From contig NZ_CP108484.1 of assembly GCF_036226505.1 (NCBI RefSeq), positions 4,960,001 to 5,024,000 on the forward strand: a stretch of 64,000 bases of DNA, in the 5' to 3' direction. The DNA comes from Kitasatospora sp. NBC_01246 (GTDB lineage Bacteria > Actinomycetota > Actinomycetes > Streptomycetales > Streptomycetaceae). Below the pieces are notes generated by a model. It did not search any database, had not been told where the DNA came from, and saw nothing but the letters and a program-made list of their open reading frames with translations. Positions 32,264 to 40,627 of this stretch are shown here, piece after piece. The translations under genes were made by a program, and so were the position numbers. The first letter of the stretch is position 1, and every line of letters starts with the position of its first letter.

Positions 32264-32944
32264 ATGCTGACGCTGCACCGGGCCGCCCTCGTGCTGCCCG
32301 ACCCCGCCGACCCCACCGCCCCGTCCGTCGCCGACGGGGCGGTGCTGGTGCACGGCGAACTGATCGCCGCCCTGGGCCGCCACGCCGAGCTGGCCGCCGC
32401 CCACCCCCGGGCCCGGCTGCGCGACTGGGGCGACGCCCTGCTCACCCCCGGGCTGCGCAACCCGTACGGGCACTGGCTGCTGGAGAGCGCGTACCACCCG
32501 GACCCGCGCGAGGAGCTCGGGGACGCGCCGGTGCCCGGTGGACTGCTGGGGGAGGCCGACGAGGCGCGCTGCGGCGCGAGCGCCCGGCGCGGGCTGCAGC
32601 GGATGCTCGGCTCCGGGGTGACGGCGGTGGCCGGCCCGTTCGAGCGGGCTGCGGTGCGGACGGCGGTGGCCCGGTCCGGGCTGGCCGCGCTGCCCGGTCC
32701 GGCCGGTCCCCCCGGTGCGGAGGGGCCGCTGGACCCGCTCGCCGTGCTGCCGCTCGCGGTGGCGGTGCACGGGCGGCTGGCCGTGGGCGGGCGGGCCGAC
32801 TTCGCGGTGTTCGCGCCGGCCGGCGCCGCAGGTGCCGGTGCGTCCGGTGCCGGTGCCTCCGACGGCGCTCGCGGGCCGGCCCCGCGGCCGGCCGGCTGCC
32901 TGGCGACGGTCCTGGCCGGGCGGTTGGTGTACCGCCGACGCTGA
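32264..32944 (+). CDS. Imidazolonepropionase/amidohydrolase-like protein lacking metal ligands
   Basis: 226 residues. The N-terminal part is the beta-sandwich half of amidohydrolases (LHRAALVLPDPADP, DGAVLVHGELIAALGRHAEL, ALLTPGLRNPYGHW) and the C-terminal part the returning half (GRLAVGGRADFAVFAP, LAGRLVYRRR). Between them only about 90 residues remain of the usual 300-residue barrel. The canonical His-x-His of the TPGLVNxHxH turn is replaced by NPYGHW, so a metal-dependent hydrolase reaction is unlikely. It lies 63 bp after mqnC and may assist or regulate that pathway; this is inference. No good ribosome site is visible. Confidence 0.75.
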   Translation: MLTLHRAALVLPDPADPTAPSVADGAVLVHGELIAALGRHAELAAAHPRARLRDWGDALLTPGLRNPYGHWLLESAYHPDPREELGDAPVPGGLLGEADEARCGASARRGLQRMLGSGVTAVAGPFERAAVRTAVARSGLAALPGPAGPPGAEGPLDPLAVLPLAVAVHGRLAVGGRADFAVFAPAGAAGAGASGAGASDGARGPAPRPAGCLATVLAGRLVYRRR

Positions 32945-32947
32945 GCC

Positions 32948-32969
32948 CCGGCTACTCGCGGGTAGCCGG
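32948..32969 (+). terminator. Hairpin after the amidohydrolase-like gene
   Basis: 8-bp perfect stem (32948-32955 with 32962-32969), a few bases after the stop at 32944, with a 6-base loop. Confidence 0.65.
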
Positions 32970-33175
32970 ACCCCCGTGCGACGTACGGTCGTTCCTTCGT
33001 GTGCCGCCGAACTGCGGTGTCGGCCATATTGTCTGATTCACCCTTCGCCGTGACCTGAGGGCCCGCCAGCGGATACGATCCCGGCAGCTCAGTCCGTACC
33101 CTCACCACGCACCACCCGTCCCCGCGGGTGGCGGGGCCCCGTCCCAGGCCCCGAAGGCTAGCCAGGACAGGAACC

Positions 33176-33763
33176 ATGCGATCCGCGACCGTCCCCCCGC
33201 CGCGCTTCCCGCGGTTGGGCCGTGGCTGGTACCTCACCGCCGTGCTCAGTGCCGTGCTGGCCGTCGGCATGTGCCTGCTCGGCTGGCGCCAGACCGAGCA
33301 GGCCGACCGGATCGGCGCGCACCCGGTGAGAGTGGACGGCGTCGTCACCCAGATGCCCTCGGGCGGCGGCTCCTACAGCACCGTCAGCTACCGGGCCGCC
33401 GGCCAGCAGCACACCGCTGCCGCGCTGCCGCTGGCGGACGGCGCCAAGGTCGGTGACGCGGTCTGCCTGGAGCACGCCGCCGACGACCCGGGCGCGGTCC
33501 GGATCTGCGGCGCCACCTACCCGCAGCCGGTCGGCGTCGGACTGGCCCGGTTCAGCGTGCCGGTGGCCGTCGTGCTCTTCCTGGTCTGCGTGCTGAGGAT
33601 CCGCCGGCACCGCCGGGCGGTCGCCATCCGCAGCGGCACCGGGCGGTTCGCGACCACCGTGGCGCTGGCGACCGGCGCGCTGGCCGAGGGGATGCCCGCG
33701 ATAACGCAGGGCAAGCGCTCGCGCCGCAGGCGGCGTTCGGGCGGCCGGCGCGGCCTGCACTGA
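33176..33763 (+). CDS. DUF3592-like two-helix membrane protein
   Basis: 195 residues from ATG 33176 (AGGACAGGA upstream). A first membrane helix (GWYLTAVLSAVLAVGMCLLG) is followed by an extracellular beta-rich domain of about 80 residues (VRVDGVVTQMPSGGGSYSTV and following), a second helix (FSVPVAVVLFLVCVLRI), and a strongly basic cytoplasmic tail (KRSRRRRRSGGRR). This is the DUF3592 layout. The function is unknown. Confidence 0.75.
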   Translation: MRSATVPPPRFPRLGRGWYLTAVLSAVLAVGMCLLGWRQTEQADRIGAHPVRVDGVVTQMPSGGGSYSTVSYRAAGQQHTAAALPLADGAKVGDAVCLEHAADDPGAVRICGATYPQPVGVGLARFSVPVAVVLFLVCVLRIRRHRRAVAIRSGTGRFATTVALATGALAEGMPAITQGKRSRRRRRSGGRRGLH

Positions 33764-33886
33764 GGCCGCGCGCCCTCCGGGGCACGCCCCGGGCCGGGGC
33801 GGTGACGGGCCGCGCGGAGCGCCCGCGACGGGCGGGCTGCGTGCCCCCTTGCCGAACCCGCCGGTGGCAGGGTGAACAATGGGGGC

Positions 33887-34582
33887 GTGACCCGAGCCTC
33901 TCTGGACAAGCAGCCGCACGAAGTCGCCGCCATGTTCGACGACGTCGCGGCCAAGTACGACCGCACCAACGACGTGCTTTCCCTCGGCCAGGCCCGTGCC
34001 TGGCGCCGGGCGGTGGCCGAGGCGGTGGCCGCCGGTCCGGGCGACGTCGTGCTCGACCTCGGGGCCGGTACCGGCACCTCCTCGCTGCCCTTCGCCGAGG
34101 CGGGCGCCACGGTCGTCCCGTGCGACTTCTCGGTCGGCATGCTCGCGGAGGGCAAGCGCCGCCACCCCGAACTGCCGCTCACCGCGGGGGACGCGACCAG
34201 GCTGCCGTTCGCCGACGGCACCTTCGACTCGGTGACGATCTCCTTCGCGCTGCGCAACGTGCAGGACACCGACGCGGCGCTGAGCGAGATGTTCCGGGTC
34301 ACCAAGCCCGGCGGCAAGCTGGTGATCTGCGAGTTCTCGACGCCGACCTGGACGCCGCTGCGGACGGTCTACACCGAGTACCTGATGCGCGCGCTGCCGC
34401 CGGTGGCCACCGCGGTCAGCAGCAACCCGGACGCCTACGTCTACCTCGCCGAGTCCATCCGGGAGTGGCCGGACCAGCCGGAGCTGGCCGCGAAGCTCCA
34501 GGAGGCCGGCTGGTCCAAGGTCGCCTGGCGCAACCTGACCGGCGGGATCGTCGCCCTGCACCGGGCGTACAAGGTCTCCTAG
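33887..34582 (+). CDS. menG: Demethylmenaquinone methyltransferase
   Basis: 231 residues from GTG 33887 (upstream GGGGG). It adds the 2-methyl group to demethylmenaquinone, the last core step of menaquinone synthesis, using SAM. UbiE/COQ5 family signatures are complete: YDRTNDVLSLGQARAWRR, SAM loop VLDLGAGTGTSS, GDATRLPFADGTFD, FALRNVQD, CEFSTP and the end NLTGGIVALHRAYK. It belongs with mqnA and mqnC nearby. Confidence 0.95.
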   Translation: MTRASLDKQPHEVAAMFDDVAAKYDRTNDVLSLGQARAWRRAVAEAVAAGPGDVVLDLGAGTGTSSLPFAEAGATVVPCDFSVGMLAEGKRRHPELPLTAGDATRLPFADGTFDSVTISFALRNVQDTDAALSEMFRVTKPGGKLVICEFSTPTWTPLRTVYTEYLMRALPPVATAVSSNPDAYVYLAESIREWPDQPELAAKLQEAGWSKVAWRNLTGGIVALHRAYKVS

Positions 34583-34599
34583 GGCCCGGTCCGACGGTC

Positions 34600-34880
34600 C
34601 GCGCGCTGGTGCGGCGCGAACGGTCGACCGGCTACGGCCTGGGCCGCTCGATGGTGGTGGCCGGGCTCCGCACGGCTCGATCGGCACCTCCTTCGCCAGT
34701 GCCGTCATCGGTGCGGTGCTCGCGCGCACGGCGGTCCCCTTCGGGCCGGCGCAGGTGCCCTCGCTCGGCGGCTTCCGGGTGACGTTCGCGATCGGTGCCG
34801 GGGCGGCGGGGCTCGGGGTGCTGGTCATCGCCTTCACCCCGCGCCGGCGGCGGGAGGCGGCGCCGGTGGTGCTCACGGTG
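34600..34880 (+). pseudogene. Relic of an EmrB/QacA-type MFS transporter (C-terminal fragments)
   Basis: Two adjoining pieces in different frames resemble one drug-efflux MFS protein. From 34600, frame 1 reads ALVRRERSTGYGLGRSMVVAGL, like the loop and helix around TM9-10. From about 34665, frame 3 reads PHGSIGTSFASAVIGAVLA, then FRVTFAIGAGAAGLGVLVIAF and a basic tail, like the last two helices. The rest of the gene is missing and the joint is frameshifted, so this is a decayed remnant between menG and the flavoprotein gene. The following 34880-35053 holds small GGGGACACCACC repeats (34909-34932) and a -10-like TAGACT near 34997. Confidence 0.75.
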
Positions 34881-35053
34881 GTGCCGGACGGCGCCGGCGC
34901 GGACCGCGGGGACACCACCGGGGACACCACCGGCGCCAGCCGCGCGCGGCTGACGCCGCGGACGCCGTCCTCGGACCCCGGCCCGGGGGCGGCAACTAGA
35001 CTGCCGGGGTCAACGCCTCCGTCCCCAGCCGTAGCTCCAGGAGAGTGCCCACC

Positions 35054-36364
35054 GTGTCCGAGACCGCAGCCGACCTGACGAAGCCGGACAGCCCCGTGGA
35101 GAGCACCGCGGACGTCATCGTGGTCGGCGCGGGCCCGGCCGGCGCCACCACCGCGTACTACCTCGCCCAGGCCGGGCTGGACGTGCTGCTGCTGGAGAAG
35201 ACGTCGTTCCCCCGCGAGAAGGTCTGCGGCGACGGTCTGACGCCCCGTGCCACCAAGCAGCTGGTCGACATGGGGATCGACGTGTCGACCGGGAACGGCT
35301 GGCTGCACAACAAGGGCCTGCGGATCATCGGCGGCGGGGTCCGGCTGGAGCTGGACTGGCCGGAGCTGTCCGCGTTCCCCGACTACGGGCTGGTCCGCAA
35401 GCGCGCCGACTTCGACGAGCTGCTCGCCCGTCAGGCGGAGAAGGCCGGCGCCCGGCTGTACGAGCGGTGCAACGTCAGCGGCCCGGTGCTGGACGACCGG
35501 ACCGGCCGGATCGTCGGCGTCACCGCCCGGCTCGGCGACGAGAAGCGTGCGGTGACCTTCCGCGCCCCGCTGGTCGTCGCGGCCGACGGCAACTCCACCC
35601 GGCTCTCGCTGGCCATGGGCCTGCACCGCCGGGAGGACCGTCCGATGGGCGTCGCCTACCGGACGTACTTCAACTCCCCGCGCCACGACGACGACTACCT
35701 GGAGTCCTGGCTGGAGCTGTGGGACACCCGCGCCGGGGAGCGCAAGCTGCTGCCCGGCTACGGCTGGATCTTCGGCATGGGCGACGGCACCTCCAACGTC
35801 GGCCTCGGCATCCTCAACTCCTCGCCCGCCTTCGGCGAGCTGGACTGGCGCGACGTGCTCAAGGCCTGGTGCGCGAGCATGCCGGCGGAGTGGGGCTACA
35901 CCCCCGAGAACATGACCGACCCGATCCGCGGCGCCGCCCTGCCGATGGCCTTCAACCGGCAGCCGCACTACACCCGCGGCCTGCTGCTGGTCGGTGACGC
36001 GGGCGGCATGGTCAACCCGTTCAACGGCGAGGGCATCGCCTACGCGATGGAATCCGGCCAGATCGCGGCCGGCGTCATCGTCCAGGCCAACGCCCGGGTG
36101 ACGGAGGGCGGCCGCGAGCGCGCCCTCCAGGCGTACCCGCGCATCCTCAAGGACGTCTACGGCGGCTACTACACCCTCGGCCGCGCCTTCGTGAAGCTCA
36201 TCGGCAACCCCAAGGTGATGCAGCTCGCCACCCAGCGCGGCCTGACCCACCCGATGCTGATGAAGTTCGTGCTCAAGATGCTGGCCAACCTGACCGACCC
36301 GCAGGGCGGCGACGCCATGGACCGCATCATCAACGGCCTCGCCCGGGTCGCCCCGAACGCCTGA
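35054..36364 (+). CDS. Geranylgeranyl-reductase-family flavoprotein, probable menaquinone side-chain reductase
   Basis: 436 residues from GTG 35054 (AGGAGAG eight bases upstream; GTG 35045 is too close). FAD binding is shown by VIVVGAGPAGATTAYYLA (near residue 26), the KVCGDGLTPRA block typical of geranylgeranyl reductases, and the second FAD motif LLLVGDAGGMVNPFNGEGIAYAMESG. In actinobacteria a member of this family (MenJ in mycobacteria) saturates one isoprene unit of menaquinone; placement just before nuoA-N fits this. Another polyprenyl substrate is possible. The protein is probably membrane-associated. Confidence 0.88.
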   Translation: MSETAADLTKPDSPVESTADVIVVGAGPAGATTAYYLAQAGLDVLLLEKTSFPREKVCGDGLTPRATKQLVDMGIDVSTGNGWLHNKGLRIIGGGVRLELDWPELSAFPDYGLVRKRADFDELLARQAEKAGARLYERCNVSGPVLDDRTGRIVGVTARLGDEKRAVTFRAPLVVAADGNSTRLSLAMGLHRREDRPMGVAYRTYFNSPRHDDDYLESWLELWDTRAGERKLLPGYGWIFGMGDGTSNVGLGILNSSPAFGELDWRDVLKAWCASMPAEWGYTPENMTDPIRGAALPMAFNRQPHYTRGLLLVGDAGGMVNPFNGEGIAYAMESGQIAAGVIVQANARVTEGGRERALQAYPRILKDVYGGYYTLGRAFVKLIGNPKVMQLATQRGLTHPMLMKFVLKMLANLTDPQGGDAMDRIINGLARVAPNA

Positions 36365-36370
36365 TCCGCC

Positions 36371-36444
36371 GCCGCCCGGAGCTCCGGGCGGCCCCGGGGG
36401 CGCTCCCGTACGGTTCCGGTGACGCCGGCCGCCGTACGGGAGCG
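36371..36444. terminator. Two hairpins between convergent genes
   Basis: First stem 36371-36379 with 36384-36392 (4-base loop). Second stem of 13 bp, 36401-36413 with 36432-36444. Together they fill the gap between the flavoprotein gene and the cyclophilin gene. Confidence 0.8.
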
Positions 36445-36448
36445 GGGT

Positions 36449-37114
36449 TCAGCGGGCGCTGATCCGCACGTTCCGGAACTTCACCGGGAGGGTCGGGAAG
36501 CCGTCGCCGGGGCCGTTCTGGTCGTCCTCGCCGCCCGCCGCGATCTTCTGCAGGACGTCCAGGCCGGCGGTCACCCGGCCGAACGGGGTGTAGGCGGGGG
36601 AGAGCTTGGTGTCCTTCCAGACGATGAAGAACTGGCTGCCGTTGGTGTTCGGCCCGGCGTTGGCCATGGCCACGGTGCCGGCGGGGTAGGTGGCACCGGT
36701 GAGGTTCTCGTCGGGGAACGAGTAGCCCGGGCCGCCGCTGCCGGTGCCGGTCGGGTCGCCGCACTGCAGGACGAAGATCCGCTGGGTGGTGAGCCGGTGG
36801 CAGTGGCTCTTGTCGAAGTAGTCGTGCTCGGCGAGGAAGCGGAACGAGAACGTCGTGCAGGGCGCCTCGGCGGTCAGGGCCCGGAAGGTGATCGCGCCCT
36901 GGCCGGTCTTCAGGGTCGCCTGGTAGGGCTTGGCGGCCTTCTTGGCGTCGAAGACCGGGATGCCCTTGAAGTTGTCGGCGGGCACGGCCGGGGTGTACGC
37001 GCAGCCGGGGGCCGCGGGCGGGGCCGGCGCGGGGTCCGCCGCGGCGGTGCCGGTGGTCGCGGCCAGCAGGAGGACGGTGGCGGCGGCGGGCAGCGCCCAG
37101 TGCTTGCGCCTCAT
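36449..37114 (-). CDS. Secreted cyclophilin-type peptidyl-prolyl isomerase
   Basis: 221 residues from ATG 37114 (GGAAGG eight bases upstream). A signal peptide (basic start, WALPAAATVLLLAATTG, cleavage near TAAAD) is followed by the cyclophilin barrel: SHCHRLTTQRIFVLQCGDPTG (catalytic region), GTVAMANAGPNTNGSQFFIV, and YTPFGRVTAGLDVL. It would fold proteins outside the membrane. It is transcribed away from the EamA gene. Family placement is firm; clients are unknown. Confidence 0.9.
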   Translation of the reverse strand: MRRKHWALPAAATVLLLAATTGTAAADPAPAPPAAPGCAYTPAVPADNFKGIPVFDAKKAAKPYQATLKTGQGAITFRALTAEAPCTTFSFRFLAEHDYFDKSHCHRLTTQRIFVLQCGDPTGTGSGGPGYSFPDENLTGATYPAGTVAMANAGPNTNGSQFFIVWKDTKLSPAYTPFGRVTAGLDVLQKIAAGGEDDQNGPGDGFPTLPVKFRNVRISAR

Positions 37115-37427
37115 GTGACGGGCCTTCCGGGGGGTGGTGGACGGCTGGATTGTCATGGCGACATCATCCACGGTCGGGCGGGGATCCGGTAGACGTCGGG
37201 GGCCGGTGGTGGGCGGTGGGTGGCAGGGGCGGGTGGCGCCCCCGTCGCCTTGGGCGTCCGGATGGGAGGAGTGCGCCGAAAGCCGTTGATCGCGGGCGGG
37301 GCGGTGCGCGAGGATGGCGGACCTTGGCGCGGGTCCGTCCGAGCGGGCCCGCGGTGCTCCGAGATCCGTCCGACGTCGTACGGGAGTCTCCTCGTCCGCC
37401 CCGTTCGCCTTCGGAGAGGTCCCGCCC

Positions 37428-38357
37428 ATGCGCCCGTCACCCGCCCTGCTCCGTGATGTACCCGTGCTGCTGGTGGCGGTGGTGTGGGGGTCGAGCTTCC
37501 TCGCGGTGCAGCAGGTGGCCGGGCCGGGGACGGTGGTGGCGATGCTGGTGCTGCGCTTCGGGCTGGTGCTGCCGCTGCTGGGGGTCCTCGCCCGGCGGGC
37601 GCTGCGGGGGATGGGCCGGGCCGAGTGGCTGGGCGGAGCGGTGCTGGGCCTGGTGCTCGGCGGGGTCTTCCTGCTGGAGACCTACGGCGCGGTGCACACC
37701 TCCGCGACCAACGCCGGGCTGATCATCAGCCTCACGATGGTGTTCACCCCGCTCGCGGAGAGCGCGCTCACCCGGACACCGCTGCCGCGGGCCTTCCTCG
37801 CGGCGGCCGGGCTGGCCGTGCTGGGCGTCGCCCTGCTCACCGGCGGCGGCGGGCTGAAGGCGCCCACCTCCGGTGACCTGCTGGTGCTCGGCGCCGCCGT
37901 GGTGCGGACGGCGCACGTCCTGGCGATGTCCCGGGTCCGGGCCATCCGGAACACCGACAACCTGGGTCTCACCTGGGTCCAACTCGCCACCGCCACGTTG
38001 GTGTTCGCCCTCGCCGCGCCGTTCGCCGGGCCGCTGCCGTGGACCGTCGCCGCCTCGTACGGGCCGACCGAGTGGGCCTGGCTGCTGCATCTGGCGCTGC
38101 TCTGCACGCTGTTCGCCTTCCTGGTGCAGATGTGGGCGGTCCGGGCCACCTCGCCGTCCCGGGTCAGCCTGCTGCTCGGCACCGAGCCGCTCTGGGCCGC
38201 CGTCTTCGGGATCGCCCTGGCCGGCAACCACTTGGGACCGGTGGCGCTGGCCGGCGGCGCGCTCGTCCTGGTCGCCACCGAGTGGGGGCGCCGCACCGCC
38301 GTCGGCGCCGCGCGGCCCGAACCCCGGCCGGTGGAGCCGGCCCCGGCGTCGGTCTGA
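37428..38357 (+). CDS. EamA/DMT-family transporter
   Basis: 309 residues from ATG 37428 (GGAGAGG eight bases upstream), with ten hydrophobic helices as two EamA repeats (VAVVWGSSFLAVQQVAG near residue 14; second repeat from GDLLVLGAAVVRTAHV, ending FGIALAGNHLGPVALAGGALVL). This family exports metabolites such as amino acids or nucleosides; the substrate is unknown. Confidence 0.88.
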   Translation: MRPSPALLRDVPVLLVAVVWGSSFLAVQQVAGPGTVVAMLVLRFGLVLPLLGVLARRALRGMGRAEWLGGAVLGLVLGGVFLLETYGAVHTSATNAGLIISLTMVFTPLAESALTRTPLPRAFLAAAGLAVLGVALLTGGGGLKAPTSGDLLVLGAAVVRTAHVLAMSRVRAIRNTDNLGLTWVQLATATLVFALAAPFAGPLPWTVAASYGPTEWAWLLHLALLCTLFAFLVQMWAVRATSPSRVSLLLGTEPLWAAVFGIALAGNHLGPVALAGGALVLVATEWGRRTAVGAARPEPRPVEPAPASV

Positions 38358-38880
38358 CCGACCGCTCGCGACCGCCCGGCGTCACAGCCCTGTGCGACGA
38401 GCCTGGGCGGCAGTTCGTCGAGCCTTGGTCCCGGGTCGTGGAAACGGACGCTCGCGCGCTTGTGAACGAAGGGTCAAGCGGGCGTTCGGAGCCCCGCCAC
38501 CCCTGCGGGTGAGACGCTATAACACGTCAACATGACGCCCGGAAATTTGCTCTGGGCGCTGCGTAGTTGATATAGGAGCGAAGCTCTGACCTGCCAGTTC
38601 GCAGATGAATGCGACGTGTTGTGACCATTTGACTGCTTTGCGTCGACAACTCTGGTCATGTTCACTTTCGGCAGCATTCCAGGGGTGGCGTAGATCACAA
38701 AGATCGCCCTGAACTGCGTGTCGCAGATCACAAGCCGACGGGCATAGGATGCGCTCGTTCCAGGCTTTGTGAACTGCCTCACATGGGGTGGATCTCGGGA
38801 ACTGGAACGCGGGCCACCACAGCGTGACCCGGCGGTTCCGATCTGCAGTCAAGGACGACTGGACGGAGGGAGCGGGGGCT
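38358..38880 (+). promoter_or_regulatory. 523-bp control region of the nuo operon
   Basis: Markedly richer in A and T than its surroundings and without a convincing gene. It contains a promoter candidate TTGCTC-18-TATAGG (38547-38576), two AGATCACAA repeats (38692-38700 and 38725-38733, 33 bp apart), a -10-like TAGGAT (38745-38750), and a Rex-type operator (38767-38784). A TTGTGAACG half-site lies at 38460-38468 and another at 39261-39269, after nuoA. The ribosome site GGAGGGAG precedes nuoA. These features fit a redox-controlled, multi-promoter region. Confidence 0.65.
38767..38784 (+). promoter_or_regulatory. Rex-type redox operator upstream of nuoA
   Basis: TTGTGAACTGCCTCACAT matches the Rex consensus TTGTGAA-N4-TTCACAA at 12 of 14 fixed positions (left half perfect, right half CTCACAT). 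It begins 17 bases after the -10-like TAGGAT, so a bound repressor would block early elongation. As I recall, Rex control of nuo was reported in S. coelicolor. The rex gene itself is not in this window. Confidence 0.65.
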
Positions 38881-39240
38881 ATGAATGCCTACGCGCCGAT
38901 CCTCGTACTCGGTGCCATCGCGGCGGCGTTCGCGGTCGGCTCCGTCGTGATGGCCTCACTGACCGGGCCCAAGCGGTACAACCGGGCCAAGTTGGAGGCG
39001 TACGAGTGCGGCATCGAGCCGACCCCGCAGCCCGTGGGCGGCGGTCGGTTCCCGATCAAGTACTACCTGACGGCGATGCTCTTCATCGTCTTCGACATCG
39101 AGATCGTCTTCCTTTATCCGTGGGCGGTGAGCTTCGACGCCCTGGGGATCTTCGGGCTGGTCGAGATGCTCCTGTTCATCGCCACCGTCTTCGTCGCCTA
39201 CGCCTACGTCTGGCGCCGCGGCGGTCTGGAGTGGGACTGA
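38881..39240 (+). CDS. nuoA: NADH-quinone oxidoreductase subunit A
   Basis: 119 residues, three membrane helices. Subunit of the membrane arm of complex I near the quinone site. Family signature: YECGIEPTPQPVGGGRFPIKYYLTAMLFIVFDIEIVF, here split over two segments (near residues 42-77). The ATG at 38881 has GGAGGGAG about eight bases upstream. First gene of nuoA-N; the gap to nuoB (116 bp) is the longest in the operon and carries a TTGTGAACG motif. Confidence 0.96.
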   Translation: MNAYAPILVLGAIAAAFAVGSVVMASLTGPKRYNRAKLEAYECGIEPTPQPVGGGRFPIKYYLTAMLFIVFDIEIVFLYPWAVSFDALGIFGLVEMLLFIATVFVAYAYVWRRGGLEWD

Positions 39241-39356
39241 GGGCGGGGCGGCCGCTGACTTTGTGAACGGGCGGACAAGCCCGGGCGCGTGCAGAGGCCC
39301 GAACCAGCGCACGGACCACCGGACTTGAGGGCACTGAGGGCATTGAGAGGGATCTG

Positions 39357-39911
39357 ATGGGAATCGAGGAGAAGCTGCCGAGCGGCTTTCTGCTCACGAG
39401 TGTGGAGACGGCCGCGGGCTGGGTGCGCAAGGCGTCGCTCTTCCCGGCCACCTTCGGACTCGCCTGCTGCGCGATCGAGATGATGACCACCGGGGCCGGC
39501 CGCTACGACCTGGCCCGGTTCGGGATGGAGGTCTTCCGGGGCTCCCCCCGGCAGGCCGACCTGATGATCGTGGCAGGCCGGGTGAGCCAGAAGATGGCGC
39601 CGGTGCTGCGCCAGGTGTACGACCAGATGCCCAACCCGAAGTGGGTCATCTCGATGGGGGTCTGCGCCTCCTCGGGCGGGATGTTCAACAACTACGCGAT
39701 CGTGCAGGGCGTCGACCACATCGTCCCGGTGGACATCTACCTCCCCGGATGTCCGCCCCGCCCGGAGATGCTGCTGGACGCCATCCTGAAGCTCCACGAC
39801 AAGATCCAGCACGAGCCGCTGGGCGCGAACCGGCGCCGGGCCGAGGAGCTGGGCGAGGCACTGGCCCTCACGGCCACCCCGGTGAGCGAGATGCGGGGGC
39901 AGCTGCGATGA
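39357..39911 (+). CDS. nuoB: NADH-quinone oxidoreductase subunit B
   Basis: 184 residues. Carries cluster N2, the final 4Fe-4S centre that passes electrons to menaquinone. Ligands are Cys37-Cys38, Cys103 and Cys132 (ACCAIEM, GVCASSG, PGCPPRPE). GAGAGGG lies five bases before the ATG. The stop overlaps nuoC by four bases. Confidence 0.97.
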   Translation: MGIEEKLPSGFLLTSVETAAGWVRKASLFPATFGLACCAIEMMTTGAGRYDLARFGMEVFRGSPRQADLMIVAGRVSQKMAPVLRQVYDQMPNPKWVISMGVCASSGGMFNNYAIVQGVDHIVPVDIYLPGCPPRPEMLLDAILKLHDKIQHEPLGANRRRAEELGEALALTATPVSEMRGQLR

Positions 39912-40627
39912 GCGACCAGGTACCCGGAACCCGCAGCGACCCGGAGCAGCCGCGCCGGGAGATCCCCGTCGAGGTGGTCGGCCGGCGCCAGGGCATGTTC
40001 GGCGCCCAGGGCAGCGGCGACACCTCCGGCTTCGGCGGGCTCAACACCACGGTCGTCCTGCCGTCCGCGAGCGAACGCCCCTACGGCGGCTGGTTCGACG
40101 AGGTCGCGGACGAGCTGGAGGGCGCGCTGGAGGAGCAGGGCCTCGACCCGGCGGACGTGATCGAGAAGACCGTCGTCGACCGCGCCGAGCTCACCTTCCA
40201 CATCGCCCGCGAACACCTGCTGCGGACGGTGCGCATCCTGCGCGACGACCCCGCGCTCCGCTTCGAGCTCTGCCTCGGCGTGAGCGGCGTGCACCACCCC
40301 GGCGACCGGGGGCGGGAACTGCACGCGGTCTACCACCTGCGGTCGATCACCCACGGCCGGCTGATCAGGGTGGAGGTCAGCGCGCCGGACGCCGATCCGC
40401 GGATCCCGTCGGTGGTCACCGTCTACCCGACCAACGACTGGCACGAGCGCGAGGCCTACGACTTCTTCGGCCTGGTCTTCGAGGGCCACCCCGCGCTCAC
40501 CCGGATCATGATGCCGGACGACTGGCTGGGCCACCCGCAGCGCAAGGACTACCCGCTCGGCGGCATCCCCGTCGAGTACAAGGGCGCCCAGATCCCGGCA
40601 CCCGACCAGCGGAGGTCGTACAGCTGA
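39908..40627 (+). CDS. nuoC: NADH-quinone oxidoreductase subunit C
   Basis: 239 residues, the 30-kDa peripheral subunit beside NuoD. Signatures: ELCLGVSGVHHP, LHAVYHLRSI, TNDWHEREAYDFFGLVFEGHPALTRI, RKDYPLGG. About 60 extra residues at the N-terminus are usual in actinobacteria. ATGA overlap with nuoB; one-base overlap with nuoD. Confidence 0.96.
   Translation: MSDQVPGTRSDPEQPRREIPVEVVGRRQGMFGAQGSGDTSGFGGLNTTVVLPSASERPYGGWFDEVADELEGALEEQGLDPADVIEKTVVDRAELTFHIAREHLLRTVRILRDDPALRFELCLGVSGVHHPGDRGRELHAVYHLRSITHGRLIRVEVSAPDADPRIPSVVTVYPTNDWHEREAYDFFGLVFEGHPALTRIMMPDDWLGHPQRKDYPLGGIPVEYKGAQIPAPDQRRSYS

Noticed and set aside
30350..36250. Very long minus-strand open frames (to about 1000 codons) opposite mqnC, menG and the flavoprotein gene
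   Set aside because: They lie wholly opposite well-supported genes, have the amino-acid bias of GC-rich shadow frames (Arg, Gly, Pro, Ala) and no recognisable domain.
38474..38782. 102-codon minus-strand frame in the nuo control region
   Set aside because: It crosses the Rex operator and promoter elements, has no ribosome site or similarity, and exists because the region is AT-richer.
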